Positions 9,085-17,997 of a stretch of DNA of 64,000 nucleotides are shown one piece after another; the stretch's first letter is position 1; each line of letters begins with the position of its first letter. Source of the stretch: Ilyomonas limi (lineage in GTDB: Bacteria > Bacteroidota > Bacteroidia > Chitinophagales > Chitinophagaceae). The notes below the pieces were generated by a model. That model saw only the letters and a list, made by a program, of their open reading frames with translations. It was not told the DNA's origin and did not search any database. A program made the translations under genes and the position numbers. Where the stretch lies: NCBI RefSeq assembly GCF_005233845.1, contig NZ_SZQL01000011.1, forward strand, positions 124,001 to 188,000, in the 5' to 3' direction.

Positions 9085-10458
9085 ATGATACTGATTATTG
9101 ATGATGATATTGCTGTACGAACTTCATTAATTCTGTTGTTGGAAAATGAAGGCTACCGCACGGCTACTGCCGATGGCCCGGAAAAAGCATTAAAGATCTT
9201 GTTTGAAGAAAAGCCGGAACTCATCATTTTGGATTTAAATTTTTCTTTAGCCACTTCCGGCGAAGAAGGTATGGAATTACTGAAAAAAATACGGCAAATT
9301 AATGGCGCTATTCCGGTGATTTTAATTACCGGCTGGGGAAGTATTGAATTAGCCGTGCAAGGCATGAAACTGGGTGCCAACGATTTCATCAATAAGCCGT
9401 GGAGCAACGAACATTTGCTGCAATCTATTAAGACATTATTGAATCTTACCGGCAAAAAGAAAGAACATCATTCACGCAAGCAGTTAGACAATTTATACAA
9501 CTTCCAGCACATCATTGGCGAAGACCTAAAAATGTTGAATATTTTAGAAACCATTGGTCAGGTTGCCGGTACCGATGCTTCGGTATTGATACGTGGCGAA
9601 AGTGGTACGGGTAAAGAATTAATTGCAGAAGCGATTCACCAAAACTCATTGCGCCGCAACAAACCTTTTATTAAAGTAAATCTCGGCGGCATTAGTTCTT
9701 CCTTGTTTGAAAGTGAAATGTTTGGTCATGTACGCGGTGCATTCACTGATGCAAAATTTGACAGAACCGGACGTTTTGAAATGGCAAATAAAGGCACTAT
9801 TTTCTTAGATGAAATAGGTGATTTGGATGCCGGCAGCCAGGTAAAATTATTGCGTGTATTGCAAGACAGAACGTATGAAGTACTCGGTAGCAGCCGTACT
9901 AAAACAGTAGATGTGCGTGTAATTTGCGCTACGAATAAGAACCTGGATGAGATGATACTGGAAAATACTTTTCGCGAGGATCTATTGTACCGTATCAACC
10001 TTATTACTATCCATCTGCCGGCATTGCGGGAGCGCCCGAAAGATATTCCTTTACTGGTGAACTTCTTCGTCAATAACCTTCGTGAAGTATATAATCGTCC
10101 CAACTTAACCGTAACGCCCGATGGGATGAAATGGCTGCAGCAATTGCCTTTACCCGGCAATATCAGACAGTTGAAAAACTTAGTAGAACGCTCTGTTTTA
10201 GTAACCAGAAAAAATGAATTAAATGCAGAAGATTTCAAAGCCCAGTTAGAGCAATCTCCACAAAAGAAAGGTACTGTTCAGTTGCCCGGAGTTGGTGCCA
10301 TCACATTGGAAGAAATGGAAGTGCAAATGATTAAGAGAACCATGGCTTATTACAACAATAAAGTATCTAAAGCTGCTACATCGCTGGGGCTTACGCGTAG
10401 TGCCTTGTACCGCCGGCTCGATAAATATAACATACCTTATGATGAAACTGCGGACTAA
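9085..10458 (+). CDS. Sigma-54-dependent response regulator (NtrC/AtoC type)
   Basis: 457 residues. The receiver domain (1-120) has the acidic pocket Asp6-Asp8, the phosphorylation site Asp50 (LIILD), Thr82 and Lys104. The AAA+ domain (~140-370) has Walker A GESGTGKE at 171-178 and Walker B GTIFLDEIGDL at 237-247. The sigma-54-contact loop reads GAFTDA (218-223) instead of GAFTGA, a variant I recall from Bacteroidota members. A Fis-type helix-turn-helix ends the protein (~427-450, SKAATSLGLTRSALYRRL). It should activate sigma-54 promoters when phosphorylated by the kinase whose gene overlaps its 3' end. The candidate target is the pump promoter at 2482. Confidence 0.94.
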   Translation: MILIIDDDIAVRTSLILLLENEGYRTATADGPEKALKILFEEKPELIILDLNFSLATSGEEGMELLKKIRQINGAIPVILITGWGSIELAVQGMKLGANDFINKPWSNEHLLQSIKTLLNLTGKKKEHHSRKQLDNLYNFQHIIGEDLKMLNILETIGQVAGTDASVLIRGESGTGKELIAEAIHQNSLRRNKPFIKVNLGGISSSLFESEMFGHVRGAFTDAKFDRTGRFEMANKGTIFLDEIGDLDAGSQVKLLRVLQDRTYEVLGSSRTKTVDVRVICATNKNLDEMILENTFREDLLYRINLITIHLPALRERPKDIPLLVNFFVNNLREVYNRPNLTVTPDGMKWLQQLPLPGNIRQLKNLVERSVLVTRKNELNAEDFKAQLEQSPQKKGTVQLPGVGAITLEEMEVQMIKRTMAYYNNKVSKAATSLGLTRSALYRRLDKYNIPYDETAD

Positions 10459-11749
10459 GTATTTGTTCTTTGTTGCACTACTACACCTCGTAGCACTGGT
10501 GCTTAGTTTTTATGTCTTTCAGGAGAATAAACTATACTTTATTGTTTCAGAAATTTTCATTTTTATTTCTGCAGCTATTGCATGGAGTTTTTATAAAGAA
10601 TTGATAGCGCCACTGAGGCGATTGATGCAAGGCATAGAAGCTATAAAAGACAGGGATTTCAACGTAAAATTTTTGACAACCGGTAGTCCGGAAATGGGCC
10701 AGTTGATTAATGTATATAACACGATGATTGATGAATTGAGAAAAGAACGCACGCAACAGGAACAGCAACATTTTTTCCTGGAAAAACTGATTGCTACTTC
10801 TCCAACCGGCATTATTATTCTGGATTATGACAACCATATTCAACTGGTAAATTATAAAGCACTTACGATAATAAAACTGCCGGAGAATAAGTTGATTGGG
10901 AGAACAATGAATGACATCAATCATCCAATTATTAATCAGGTAAAAACACTGGAATCCGGCGAATCAGTTACTATCAACCTTACCGGTATTAATATGTACA
11001 AAGTGCAAAAAGCACAGTTTATTGACCGGGGCTTTGCAAGAAGTTTTATTATGATAGAAGAGCTGACCGAAGAAATAGTAAGTGCTGAAAAGAAGGTATA
11101 TAGTAAGGTCATCCGCATGATGGCGCACGAAGTGAATAATTCTATTGGTCCGGTTAATTCTATTCTTCATTCTGCTTTAAACATGCAACAGTTATGGCAA
11201 CAGCCGTCAACAGCCATGCTTAAAGAAGCTTTATGTACCGCTATCATGCGTAATGAAAACCTGAATGTATTTACGAGAAATTTTGCCAACCTGGTAAAAC
11301 TGCCAGAGCCGATAAAAAAGCCCATAAGCGTGCATCAACTGGTACATGCCATAGCGCACCTGATGGAAATAAGAGCGGCAGAAAAAAACATTCGATTCCA
11401 AATTCATCTGCCGGAGCAGGATTTTATTATTTATGCAGACGAAGCACAAATGGAACAGGTGTTGGTAAACATTGTAAAAAATGCTATTGAAGCTATTGAC
11501 GAAGGAGGTATTATTACCTTTATTGTAAAGGACAACAAGCTGATAATTGCCGATACCGGCCAAGGTATTGATGCCAATCATCAGCAATATATCTTCTCCC
11601 CTTTCTTCAGTACCAAGAAAGACGGGCAAGGCATTGGACTAACGCTGGTAAGAGAAGTACTTACCAATCACGGTTTTCATTTTACTTTAGAGAGAAACGT
11701 TGCGGCATTGCAAACGGAGTTTATAATAGATTTTAGCAGGCACAATTAA
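10439..11749 (+). CDS. Sensor histidine kinase, NtrB/NtrY-like, partner of the sigma-54 regulator
   Basis: 436 residues from the ATG at 10439 (10442 is equally possible), overlapping the regulator gene by 20 bases, which implies translational coupling. Two membrane segments (~8-27 and ~33-52) flank a very short loop, so there is almost no periplasmic sensor domain. A HAMP-like segment (~53-105) and a PAS-like domain (~112-210, SPTGIIILDYDNHIQLVN) follow. The phospho-acceptor is His230 in MMAHEVNNSIGP, a form seen in NtrY-like kinases. The ATPase domain has the N-box around Asn348, the G1 box DTGQG at 372-376 and the G2 box GQGIGL at 396-401. Signals from the membrane or cytoplasm seem likelier than a soluble periplasmic ligand. 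Confidence 0.92.
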   Translation: MMKLRTKYLFFVALLHLVALVLSFYVFQENKLYFIVSEIFIFISAAIAWSFYKELIAPLRRLMQGIEAIKDRDFNVKFLTTGSPEMGQLINVYNTMIDELRKERTQQEQQHFFLEKLIATSPTGIIILDYDNHIQLVNYKALTIIKLPENKLIGRTMNDINHPIINQVKTLESGESVTINLTGINMYKVQKAQFIDRGFARSFIMIEELTEEIVSAEKKVYSKVIRMMAHEVNNSIGPVNSILHSALNMQQLWQQPSTAMLKEALCTAIMRNENLNVFTRNFANLVKLPEPIKKPISVHQLVHAIAHLMEIRAAEKNIRFQIHLPEQDFIIYADEAQMEQVLVNIVKNAIEAIDEGGIITFIVKDNKLIIADTGQGIDANHQQYIFSPFFSTKKDGQGIGLTLVREVLTNHGFHFTLERNVAALQTEFIIDFSRHN

Positions 11750-11800
11750 TATACAATTGGCAATCGGGCTATAACGCATTCGCAATTAGCTCTAGAATTC

Positions 11801-13144
11801 TTATTTAACAAGTAAACTTTCTTTTGAAGCAGCTACTATTTTCCCCGCTTTACTATATCCATCCGCAATGGCATCGCCCATGCCATAGTTGAAGTTGTGC
11901 TGGTTTGCCCGGCCAGCAGTTACCAACCCATCAAATTGTTGTAAAAAATCAGCTATATCTGTTTTTATTTTTTGAAAGCCTAACTCCGGAATTTCATAAG
12001 CATTTCTCAGGCGAATAATCTTTGTATCCTTTACAACTATATTATCTCTGCGCGAAAAAACGGTTAAGTCTTTTTTGGCAATTTCAACAATAGCATCATC
12101 CGTCAATTGCCATACTGTTTCTTTTTCCGAAGTCCAGTATTCCAGCATTACAATATCATTTCCATCTATATTTCTAAACCGGTTAAAATTGGTGATACGT
12201 GTAGCTTTCAATTGTTTACTATACAGGTACACCGTATTATCTTCCAAAATGTAGCAATGTTCCAGCAGCAAAAAAACACAAATAAGCGAGCGGTAATTAA
12301 TTCTGGCAAGACTCTCAAATATTGGTACCGGCACCTGCGGTAACAGCCGTATTAATATTGTTTCCGGAATGGTAGAAACTACATAATCGTATGCTTCCAC
12401 ACTGCCATCTGCCAGTTGAATACCCGTTACTTTTTTACCTTCCGTTGTAAATCCTTTGATGTTAACCGAGAAATAGAATTGTCCGTCATTTGCTTCAATC
12501 TTTTGCTGCATTGCTTCCCACAGCATACTAAAGCCTTCATCGGGATAATACGACTTTTTATAAGTGACTGTGTTCTTTTTAGTGAACATGTTTCTTAGCT
12601 TTTTCATCATACTGTTGCCCTTAAATCCTATCAGGTTTTTAAAGAAAATGGCATCTATTTCTTTGCAGGATTTACCCCATAATTTCTCCGTATATTCCTG
12701 AAAAAAAGTAGTGAAAATATAATTGCCGAATGTTCCTTTTACAAATGATTCCACATCTTCTGCATTGCTGCTTTTTCTTTTCCTATTTATAAAAGAAATT
12801 GCAGCCTTGCAACAGGCCACCAGTCCAATGCTTTTAATGATATTTATGCCATCGGGCGGATAATTGTAAAAGCTGTTATTCATGTGTATTCTTGAGAGCC
12901 TTTCATAATGATGCATTTTTACACTGTCAAAGATTTCCTGCATAAAGGCTTTCGCAGCGGGATTCATGTTTTCTCCTATAAAATGTGGCCCCAACTCGGT
13001 GCGGGCATGCCATAGCCAAACGCTTTTAGCAAGTCCACCCACTACTTTATCTTTCTCATATATGCTTACGGCTATTCCGTTTTTGCACAGTTCATGTGCC
13101 ATTGCAAGACCGGCCGGACCTGCCCCTATTATTGCCACTTTCAT
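11801..13144 (-). CDS. FAD-dependent oxidoreductase (UGM/protoporphyrinogen-oxidase-like)
   Basis: 447 residues. The N-terminal dinucleotide-binding motif IGAGPAGLAMAHEL, then YEKDKVVGGLAKSV, is the FAD site of the amine-oxidase/UGM/PPOX superfamily. YTEKLWG (middle) and a C-terminal GLVTAGRANQHNFNYGMGDA segment fit the NAD(P)/FAD proteins found in polysaccharide clusters. It is transcribed away from the epimerase gene at 13421. A second member of the same superfamily, also 447 residues but of different sequence, lies at 14533. The likely role is modification of a sugar nucleotide or lipid-linked sugar; the substrate is unknown. Confidence 0.8.
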   Translation of the reverse strand: MKVAIIGAGPAGLAMAHELCKNGIAVSIYEKDKVVGGLAKSVWLWHARTELGPHFIGENMNPAAKAFMQEIFDSVKMHHYERLSRIHMNNSFYNYPPDGINIIKSIGLVACCKAAISFINRKRKSSNAEDVESFVKGTFGNYIFTTFFQEYTEKLWGKSCKEIDAIFFKNLIGFKGNSMMKKLRNMFTKKNTVTYKKSYYPDEGFSMLWEAMQQKIEANDGQFYFSVNIKGFTTEGKKVTGIQLADGSVEAYDYVVSTIPETILIRLLPQVPVPIFESLARINYRSLICVFLLLEHCYILEDNTVYLYSKQLKATRITNFNRFRNIDGNDIVMLEYWTSEKETVWQLTDDAIVEIAKKDLTVFSRRDNIVVKDTKIIRLRNAYEIPELGFQKIKTDIADFLQQFDGLVTAGRANQHNFNYGMGDAIADGYSKAGKIVAASKESLLVK

Positions 13145-13420
13145 AGTTGTACCAGGGTTTAAAAGTTTACAATGTTTTGGTTAAGTAGTTCAATGTACGT
13201 TAGTTATAGGTTTATATATTACTTATTTACCTAAATTATATTACAATTCACCTATCTTCTTTATAGATTCTTTTATTTTTTTGCAAAGTATAAAAAATGT
13301 TAATTACTTTTAACAAGCTATTCCCACACTGCTTTTTGTATAAATGTGACACCCGGTTGCTGCAGTAGTACACCCTGACTGTTTTTTGCTCTAACGATAT
13401 GCAAAACCAATAGCTTAAAT

Positions 13421-14443
13421 ATGCAAATACACACTCCCGCAACACCCAAAACCGTATTAGTTACCGGCGGTGCCGGATTTATTGGTAGCCATCTGGTACG
13501 TAAGTTTCTTAAATCGGGCGGTACCGTTCATGTTTTTGATAATATGTACACCGGCAGAATGGATAACCTGCCTGAGCATCCCAACTTGTTCTTTCACGCA
13601 GGTTCCATCATGGATTTGCCTGCGCTTGAACGGCTGAAAGCGTGCAACTTTGATGTGATATTTCATCTTGCCAGTGTAGTGGGTATGCGGCTCGCTACCA
13701 AATACCAGCAATTGGTGTATGATACAGCAACCATTGGAACATTAAATGTATTGAACACATTTAAGAATGTACCCATTGTTTTATTTTCTTCTTCGGCAGT
13801 ATATGGCATGGATAATAAATGTGCCGTAAAAGAATCTACACCCGTAGATTTTGAACAGTTATTGCAATACGATGGCGGCAAGCTGGGCTATGCCTGTGGT
13901 AAATACGAGATGGAACAGATAGGCAGAAGAGCCGCCCAAAACGGCAGAAAAGTATTAATTATTCGTCCGTTTAATGTTGTGGGGAAACGCCAGTTGGGAA
14001 CGTATGGCATGGTGATTCCAACCTTTATCAATCAGGCTTTACAAGACAAACCCCTCACCATTTATGATGATGGTTTTCAGGTACGCTCATTCAGTTATAT
14101 TCAAACGTTTGTAAGCTGTTTATGTAAATTAATGGAGCATGATGAAGTGTGGACTGCCGATAAAAATATTGTAAACATCGGCACCAATAAAGGTCATTCC
14201 ATCAACGATTTGGCAGGCATTGTTTTGCAGGAAACAAAATCGCATTCGCTCGTTAAATATCATTTATACGAAGACTTTTTTCACAACCATAAAGATGTGG
14301 TGTACCGCGTGCCCGATACGGCTTATGGCGAACAGTTTTATGGCAAAGTAGAATGGCCAAGCTTACGGGAAATTGTAAAAGATATTTTGCAGAATTTTAC
14401 TGTAGAAGCAGCTAAAACGGAAACTCAATTTTCTGCCTCTTAA
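13421..14443 (+). CDS. NAD-dependent epimerase/dehydratase (extended SDR)
   Basis: 340 residues. The Rossmann motif TGGAGFIGSH is at 15-24, the serine cluster SSSAVYG at ~123-129, and the catalytic pair Tyr157 and Lys161 in YACGK. IRPFNVVGKRQ and DGFQVRSFSYI are typical of UDP-sugar 4-epimerases and dehydratases. It probably makes a nucleotide sugar for the downstream transferases. It is the first gene of a co-oriented run (13421-17997) including an FAD oxidoreductase, a WecA-like transferase and a deacetylase. Confidence 0.9.
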   Translation: MQIHTPATPKTVLVTGGAGFIGSHLVRKFLKSGGTVHVFDNMYTGRMDNLPEHPNLFFHAGSIMDLPALERLKACNFDVIFHLASVVGMRLATKYQQLVYDTATIGTLNVLNTFKNVPIVLFSSSAVYGMDNKCAVKESTPVDFEQLLQYDGGKLGYACGKYEMEQIGRRAAQNGRKVLIIRPFNVVGKRQLGTYGMVIPTFINQALQDKPLTIYDDGFQVRSFSYIQTFVSCLCKLMEHDEVWTADKNIVNIGTNKGHSINDLAGIVLQETKSHSLVKYHLYEDFFHNHKDVVYRVPDTAYGEQFYGKVEWPSLREIVKDILQNFTVEAAKTETQFSAS

Positions 14444-14532
14444 TCATTTTTATTTGGAATAATAGTGATTGCTATAAACACACTTCCATTTTTATTAACC
14501 TTTTATTAAACCCTGTTTCTTATACCAGTACT

Positions 14533-15876
14533 ATGATGCAAACTGATTTCCTCATTTTAGGTGCCGGCGTTACCGGATTGGCAGCCGCCGTAGAGTTGGA
14601 AAAGCAAGCCATTGTGCTGGAGAAAGAAAGCACACCAGGCGGGCTTGTTCGCTCTAAATGTTTTAATGGCAACTACTGGTTTGATAATGTGCTGCACATC
14701 CTTCATTTTAAAGACAAAGTAATTCAGGAGCGCATTACGACGATGCTTGGCGAGGTATTACAACCCTGCCCGCCGGTAGCCTGGATTGAATGCAAAGAAG
14801 GGGTTGCATTATATCCATTCCAGTTAAATATCGGCGGCTTAAATGTAGCAGCCAGAAACCGCTGTATTGCCGACTATGCAAGAGTTTATTTCCATAAACA
14901 TGAAAACGAAAAGGCAACTAACTATGAGGCATACTTAAAAGCTACTTTTGGTGATGCCATGTGCGAGCTGTTTTATTTTCCTTATAATGAAAAGCTGTAT
15001 AAATATCCTTTACATAAGATTGCAGCCGATGAAATATTATGGAATATTCACCGCCCTTCTTTTGAAGAAATTTTACAAGGAAGCTTTCAACCCAATATGT
15101 TGCGCACCACTTACAACAGCAATGCCTTTTATCCGCGCCCACCTCAAAATGCACCGTTGAGAGGTATGGAAATGTTATCACAGGCTTTAGCTAATAACGT
15201 ACACAACTTACAACTCAATACAGCGGTTACGCATATTGATTTACCAACTAAAACAGTGCATACAACACAAAATGGTATAAAAAAGAAATATGTGTTTACT
15301 GAACAATGTTTATCTACTTTGCCACTGCCGCAACTAATGAAACTGTGCAGTGATGTACCACAAAGTTTATTAAACGAAATTGACAAACTGGAATATACCA
15401 AAGTGTTTTCAATTGCGTTGTGCATTAAAGGTGAACGTCCAAAAAATCCCGGGCACTGGCGCTATTATACCGATCCTGAACTACCATTTACAAGATTGAT
15501 TTTTATGACAGAATTCGACACGCACAATGCGCCGGAAGATGGCTGGGGATTGCTCGCAGAAATAACCTGGAACAGCAGAACGCCCGAGCAGGATAAGACA
15601 GCTCTTATTACAGAATTGATTGCGGCATTACACAAAATTGACTTGCTCAATGAACATACAGCAATTATCAGCACACATGTATGGACGGCAGATCCAGCCT
15701 ATGTTATTTTCACTCCTGAAACACAAAAAATTGTTCAGCATTGTTTTGATTTTTTAGAAGCATATGATATAAAAAGCCTTGGGCGCTATGGCAATTGGGA
15801 GTATTCTTCTATGTATCAAAACATCAAAGCAGGCTTTAACTGGGCACAAAAAGTAACTTCAAAAGTAACGGCATGA
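14533..15876 (+). CDS. FAD-dependent oxidoreductase (UGM/PPOX-like), second member
   Basis: 447 residues. The N-terminal FAD motif LGAGVTGLAAAVELE is followed by LEKESTPGGLVRS. The stretch WFDNVLHILHF resembles the flavin-proximal histidine region of UDP-galactopyranose mutases. LYKYPLHKI and the later substrate domain also recall that group. The stop overlaps the start of the following transferase gene by four bases (ATGA), so the two are translationally coupled. The flavin step may act on the product of the epimerase or of the transferase. True UGM activity cannot be claimed from reading alone. Confidence 0.8.
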   Translation: MMQTDFLILGAGVTGLAAAVELEKQAIVLEKESTPGGLVRSKCFNGNYWFDNVLHILHFKDKVIQERITTMLGEVLQPCPPVAWIECKEGVALYPFQLNIGGLNVAARNRCIADYARVYFHKHENEKATNYEAYLKATFGDAMCELFYFPYNEKLYKYPLHKIAADEILWNIHRPSFEEILQGSFQPNMLRTTYNSNAFYPRPPQNAPLRGMEMLSQALANNVHNLQLNTAVTHIDLPTKTVHTTQNGIKKKYVFTEQCLSTLPLPQLMKLCSDVPQSLLNEIDKLEYTKVFSIALCIKGERPKNPGHWRYYTDPELPFTRLIFMTEFDTHNAPEDGWGLLAEITWNSRTPEQDKTALITELIAALHKIDLLNEHTAIISTHVWTADPAYVIFTPETQKIVQHCFDFLEAYDIKSLGRYGNWEYSSMYQNIKAGFNWAQKVTSKVTA

Positions 15877-16880
15877 TATACGCATACCTTTTCTTTTTGG
15901 CTGCACTTTTTATGGGTGCATGCTTTACCTGGCTGGTAAGGCTTTACGCACTAAAAATGAACATTGTAAACAAGCCAAACCCTATTGTACCGCAGCATGT
16001 AAAACCCATTGCTTACCTCGGTGGTGTAGGCATTATGACGGGTGCTATCATTATGATTGTATGCAGCTATCAGTATGACATACCTTTTCATAAACTACAA
16101 AAGCCTTTTCCATCGGTAGCTCCGTTGATAGCTGGCGCCATTGGCTATCTTGCCTGGGGGGTGTACGACGATTTAAAACAATTAAAACCCTTACCTAAAT
16201 TTCTGGGTCAGTTGGTGCTTGCCACGATGTGTGTAGCTTTAGGTATTCAAACTACTTTGTTTAATATAGGATGGATTGATTTCTTGTTTTCTGTATTCTG
16301 GATCGTGCTTATTGTAAATGCACTAAACTTTACTGATGTATGCGATGGATTAGTTGGCACAATTTGCGTGGTCTCTTTTTTCATCATTGGTTTTCTAAAA
16401 CCTGAATTAAGGATATTTTGCTTTTTGATTGCCGGTACAACAGCAGGTTTTTTATTTTTTAATTTACCAAGAGCTTCCATTTTTTTAGGCGATGCAGGCT
16501 CGCATTTACTCGGGTTTTTGATAGCAGCTATTGGCATATTCGGCAGCCAGCATGCTACTGCGATAGATGCCGCCGCATGGCTGATGCTGATAGCCAGTGT
16601 TCCTCTTTTTGAGTTATTATTTATTACTTCGGTACGAATAAAAAAGGGGCTGCCGTGGTGGAAAGGTAGTCCCGATCATTTTTCGCTGCGGCTGCAAAAA
16701 GGCGGCTTTACCAGGATACAGATAAATATAATAGCCGGTGGAATAAGCACGCTGGTAGTGAGTATCGCCTGCTTCTTTTCTGCTTTTGAAATATGGGTAA
16801 AAGTGGTATCGCTGGTTATCATTTTCCTCATGTATGCAGTTGCATGGAAATTTTTGCTGAAGTGGGAAGTAACAAAATGA
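15873..16880 (+). CDS. WecA/MraY-like undecaprenyl-phosphate sugar-1-phosphate transferase
   Basis: 335 residues with about ten membrane segments. Family motifs are the DD pair at 99-100 (GVYDDLKQL), the NALNFTDVCDGLVG segment at 149-162 (the canonical form has DGxDG, here DVCDG), and FLGDAGSH at ~204-211. The cytoplasmic DHFSLRL near residue 270 replaces the HHxEL-type loop. These proteins move a sugar-1-phosphate from a nucleotide onto undecaprenyl phosphate, the first membrane step of O-antigen, capsule or exopolysaccharide synthesis. The ATGA overlap with the FAD enzyme suggests a common product. The acceptor sugar is unknown. Confidence 0.88.
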   Translation: MIYAYLFFLAALFMGACFTWLVRLYALKMNIVNKPNPIVPQHVKPIAYLGGVGIMTGAIIMIVCSYQYDIPFHKLQKPFPSVAPLIAGAIGYLAWGVYDDLKQLKPLPKFLGQLVLATMCVALGIQTTLFNIGWIDFLFSVFWIVLIVNALNFTDVCDGLVGTICVVSFFIIGFLKPELRIFCFLIAGTTAGFLFFNLPRASIFLGDAGSHLLGFLIAAIGIFGSQHATAIDAAAWLMLIASVPLFELLFITSVRIKKGLPWWKGSPDHFSLRLQKGGFTRIQINIIAGGISTLVVSIACFFSAFEIWVKVVSLVIIFLMYAVAWKFLLKWEVTK

Positions 16881-16884
16881 ACGT

Positions 16885-17031
16885 CATTGCGAGAGATAGC
16901 GAAGCAATCTGTGGGTTATAGTAAAACAGAATAAATCTTTAGTAATTGATTGTAAAATCTACAAAGTTCAAAATAAGCCATCTATATTGATTTACAGCTA
17001 CCCACAGATTGCTTCGCTATCGCTCGCAATG
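16885..17031. repeat. Palindromic dispersed repeat, copy 2 (MITE/REP-like)
   Basis: 32-base inverted arms at 16885-16916 and 17000-17031 with one mismatch (core GATAGCGAAGCAATCTGTGGGT and its complement). The spacer of ~83 bases shares TGATTTACAGCT with the copy at 5244-5397. It lies between the transferase and deacetylase genes. The near-perfect arms suggest a recent insertion or selection for the hairpin. Confidence 0.85.
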
Positions 17032-17142
17032 ATGAAGTCCTTTGAATAACAATAGTAAATACGTTTACCAAAATAATTTAATTACTCTCCAGTTAATTTA
17101 AAATGATCATGTACAAGTACTAACAAAAATTAATTATAAACT

Positions 17143-17997
17143 ATGCAACTATGCTTTACCGTAGATTGGGAAGATTGGTATCATGGGTTAGGTATGCCGG
17201 TAACTGAATGGAAACATCTCGAAAGACGCATTAAAATCGGGCATTACAAACTGCTGGAATTTCTTGCTAAACATAATGTAAAAGCTACTTATTTTTTGCT
17301 CGGTATGACAATGGAGGAATTTCCGGAACTGGTGGCAGAAATAAAAAACGAAGGACATGAGCTGGCTTGCCACACCTATTCACATCCATTTCTTGCACAT
17401 ATTACGCCCGAAATGTTCAGGGCAGAAATACAACAATGTAAAACGCTTATTAATCAATTGGGTGAAAGCTATCAAGGCTTTCGTGCGCCTTATTTTTCTA
17501 TAAACCAGAACAATATCCGGGTGCTGGATATTTTAAAAGAAGAAGGATTTGTATATGATTCCAGCATTTTTCCGGGCAATACATTTCGTGCGGGTATTAC
17601 CGGCTTCAATAAAGAAATACACAAGCTACCGAGTGGTTTAATAGAATTTCCCATCAGCAATTTTCCGGTGGCAGGACTGCAATTTGGTGTTGGCGGTGCG
17701 TATTTCAGAACGCTTCCTTATTATTATTTCAAACAGCGGCTGCAACGTTTATTGCAACATCGTCCTGCACTTTTTTATTTCCATCCGTGGGAGTTTGATG
17801 CAAAACAACCATACATCAAAGGACTGGCACATCGTGCGGTACACACGCATTATCATAACCTCCACAAAACAGAAGAAAAGCTGGAAAGGTTATTTAATGA
17901 TTTTCAATTTGTGCCTTTATCAGCCATACTATACAAAGCAAAAGAGCAACATTATACCGTCACATCAACCGAAAAAGCAACTTATAATTCAGCATAA
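17143..17997 (+). CDS. Polysaccharide deacetylase (NodB/CE4-type, exopolysaccharide branch)
   Basis: 284 residues with no signal peptide. The N-terminal FTVDWEDW holds Asp8 and the DWED signature of deacetylases from exopolysaccharide clusters. The metal-binding His77 and His81 are in CHTYSHPF, the FRAPYFS motif has Arg114, and the C-terminal FHPWEFD holds His214. The Bacteroidota/PEP-CTERM-linked branch carries this DUF3473-like end. It likely removes N-acetyl groups from a glycan during synthesis. The 3' end overlaps the convergent GT4 gene by 16 bases. Confidence 0.9.
   Translation: MQLCFTVDWEDWYHGLGMPVTEWKHLERRIKIGHYKLLEFLAKHNVKATYFLLGMTMEEFPELVAEIKNEGHELACHTYSHPFLAHITPEMFRAEIQQCKTLINQLGESYQGFRAPYFSINQNNIRVLDILKEEGFVYDSSIFPGNTFRAGITGFNKEIHKLPSGLIEFPISNFPVAGLQFGVGGAYFRTLPYYYFKQRLQRLLQHRPALFYFHPWEFDAKQPYIKGLAHRAVHTHYHNLHKTEEKLERLFNDFQFVPLSAILYKAKEQHYTVTSTEKATYNSA

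Noticed and set aside
9726-10238. 170-residue minus-strand frame opposite the sigma-54 regulator
   Set aside because: Antisense shadow with no domain.
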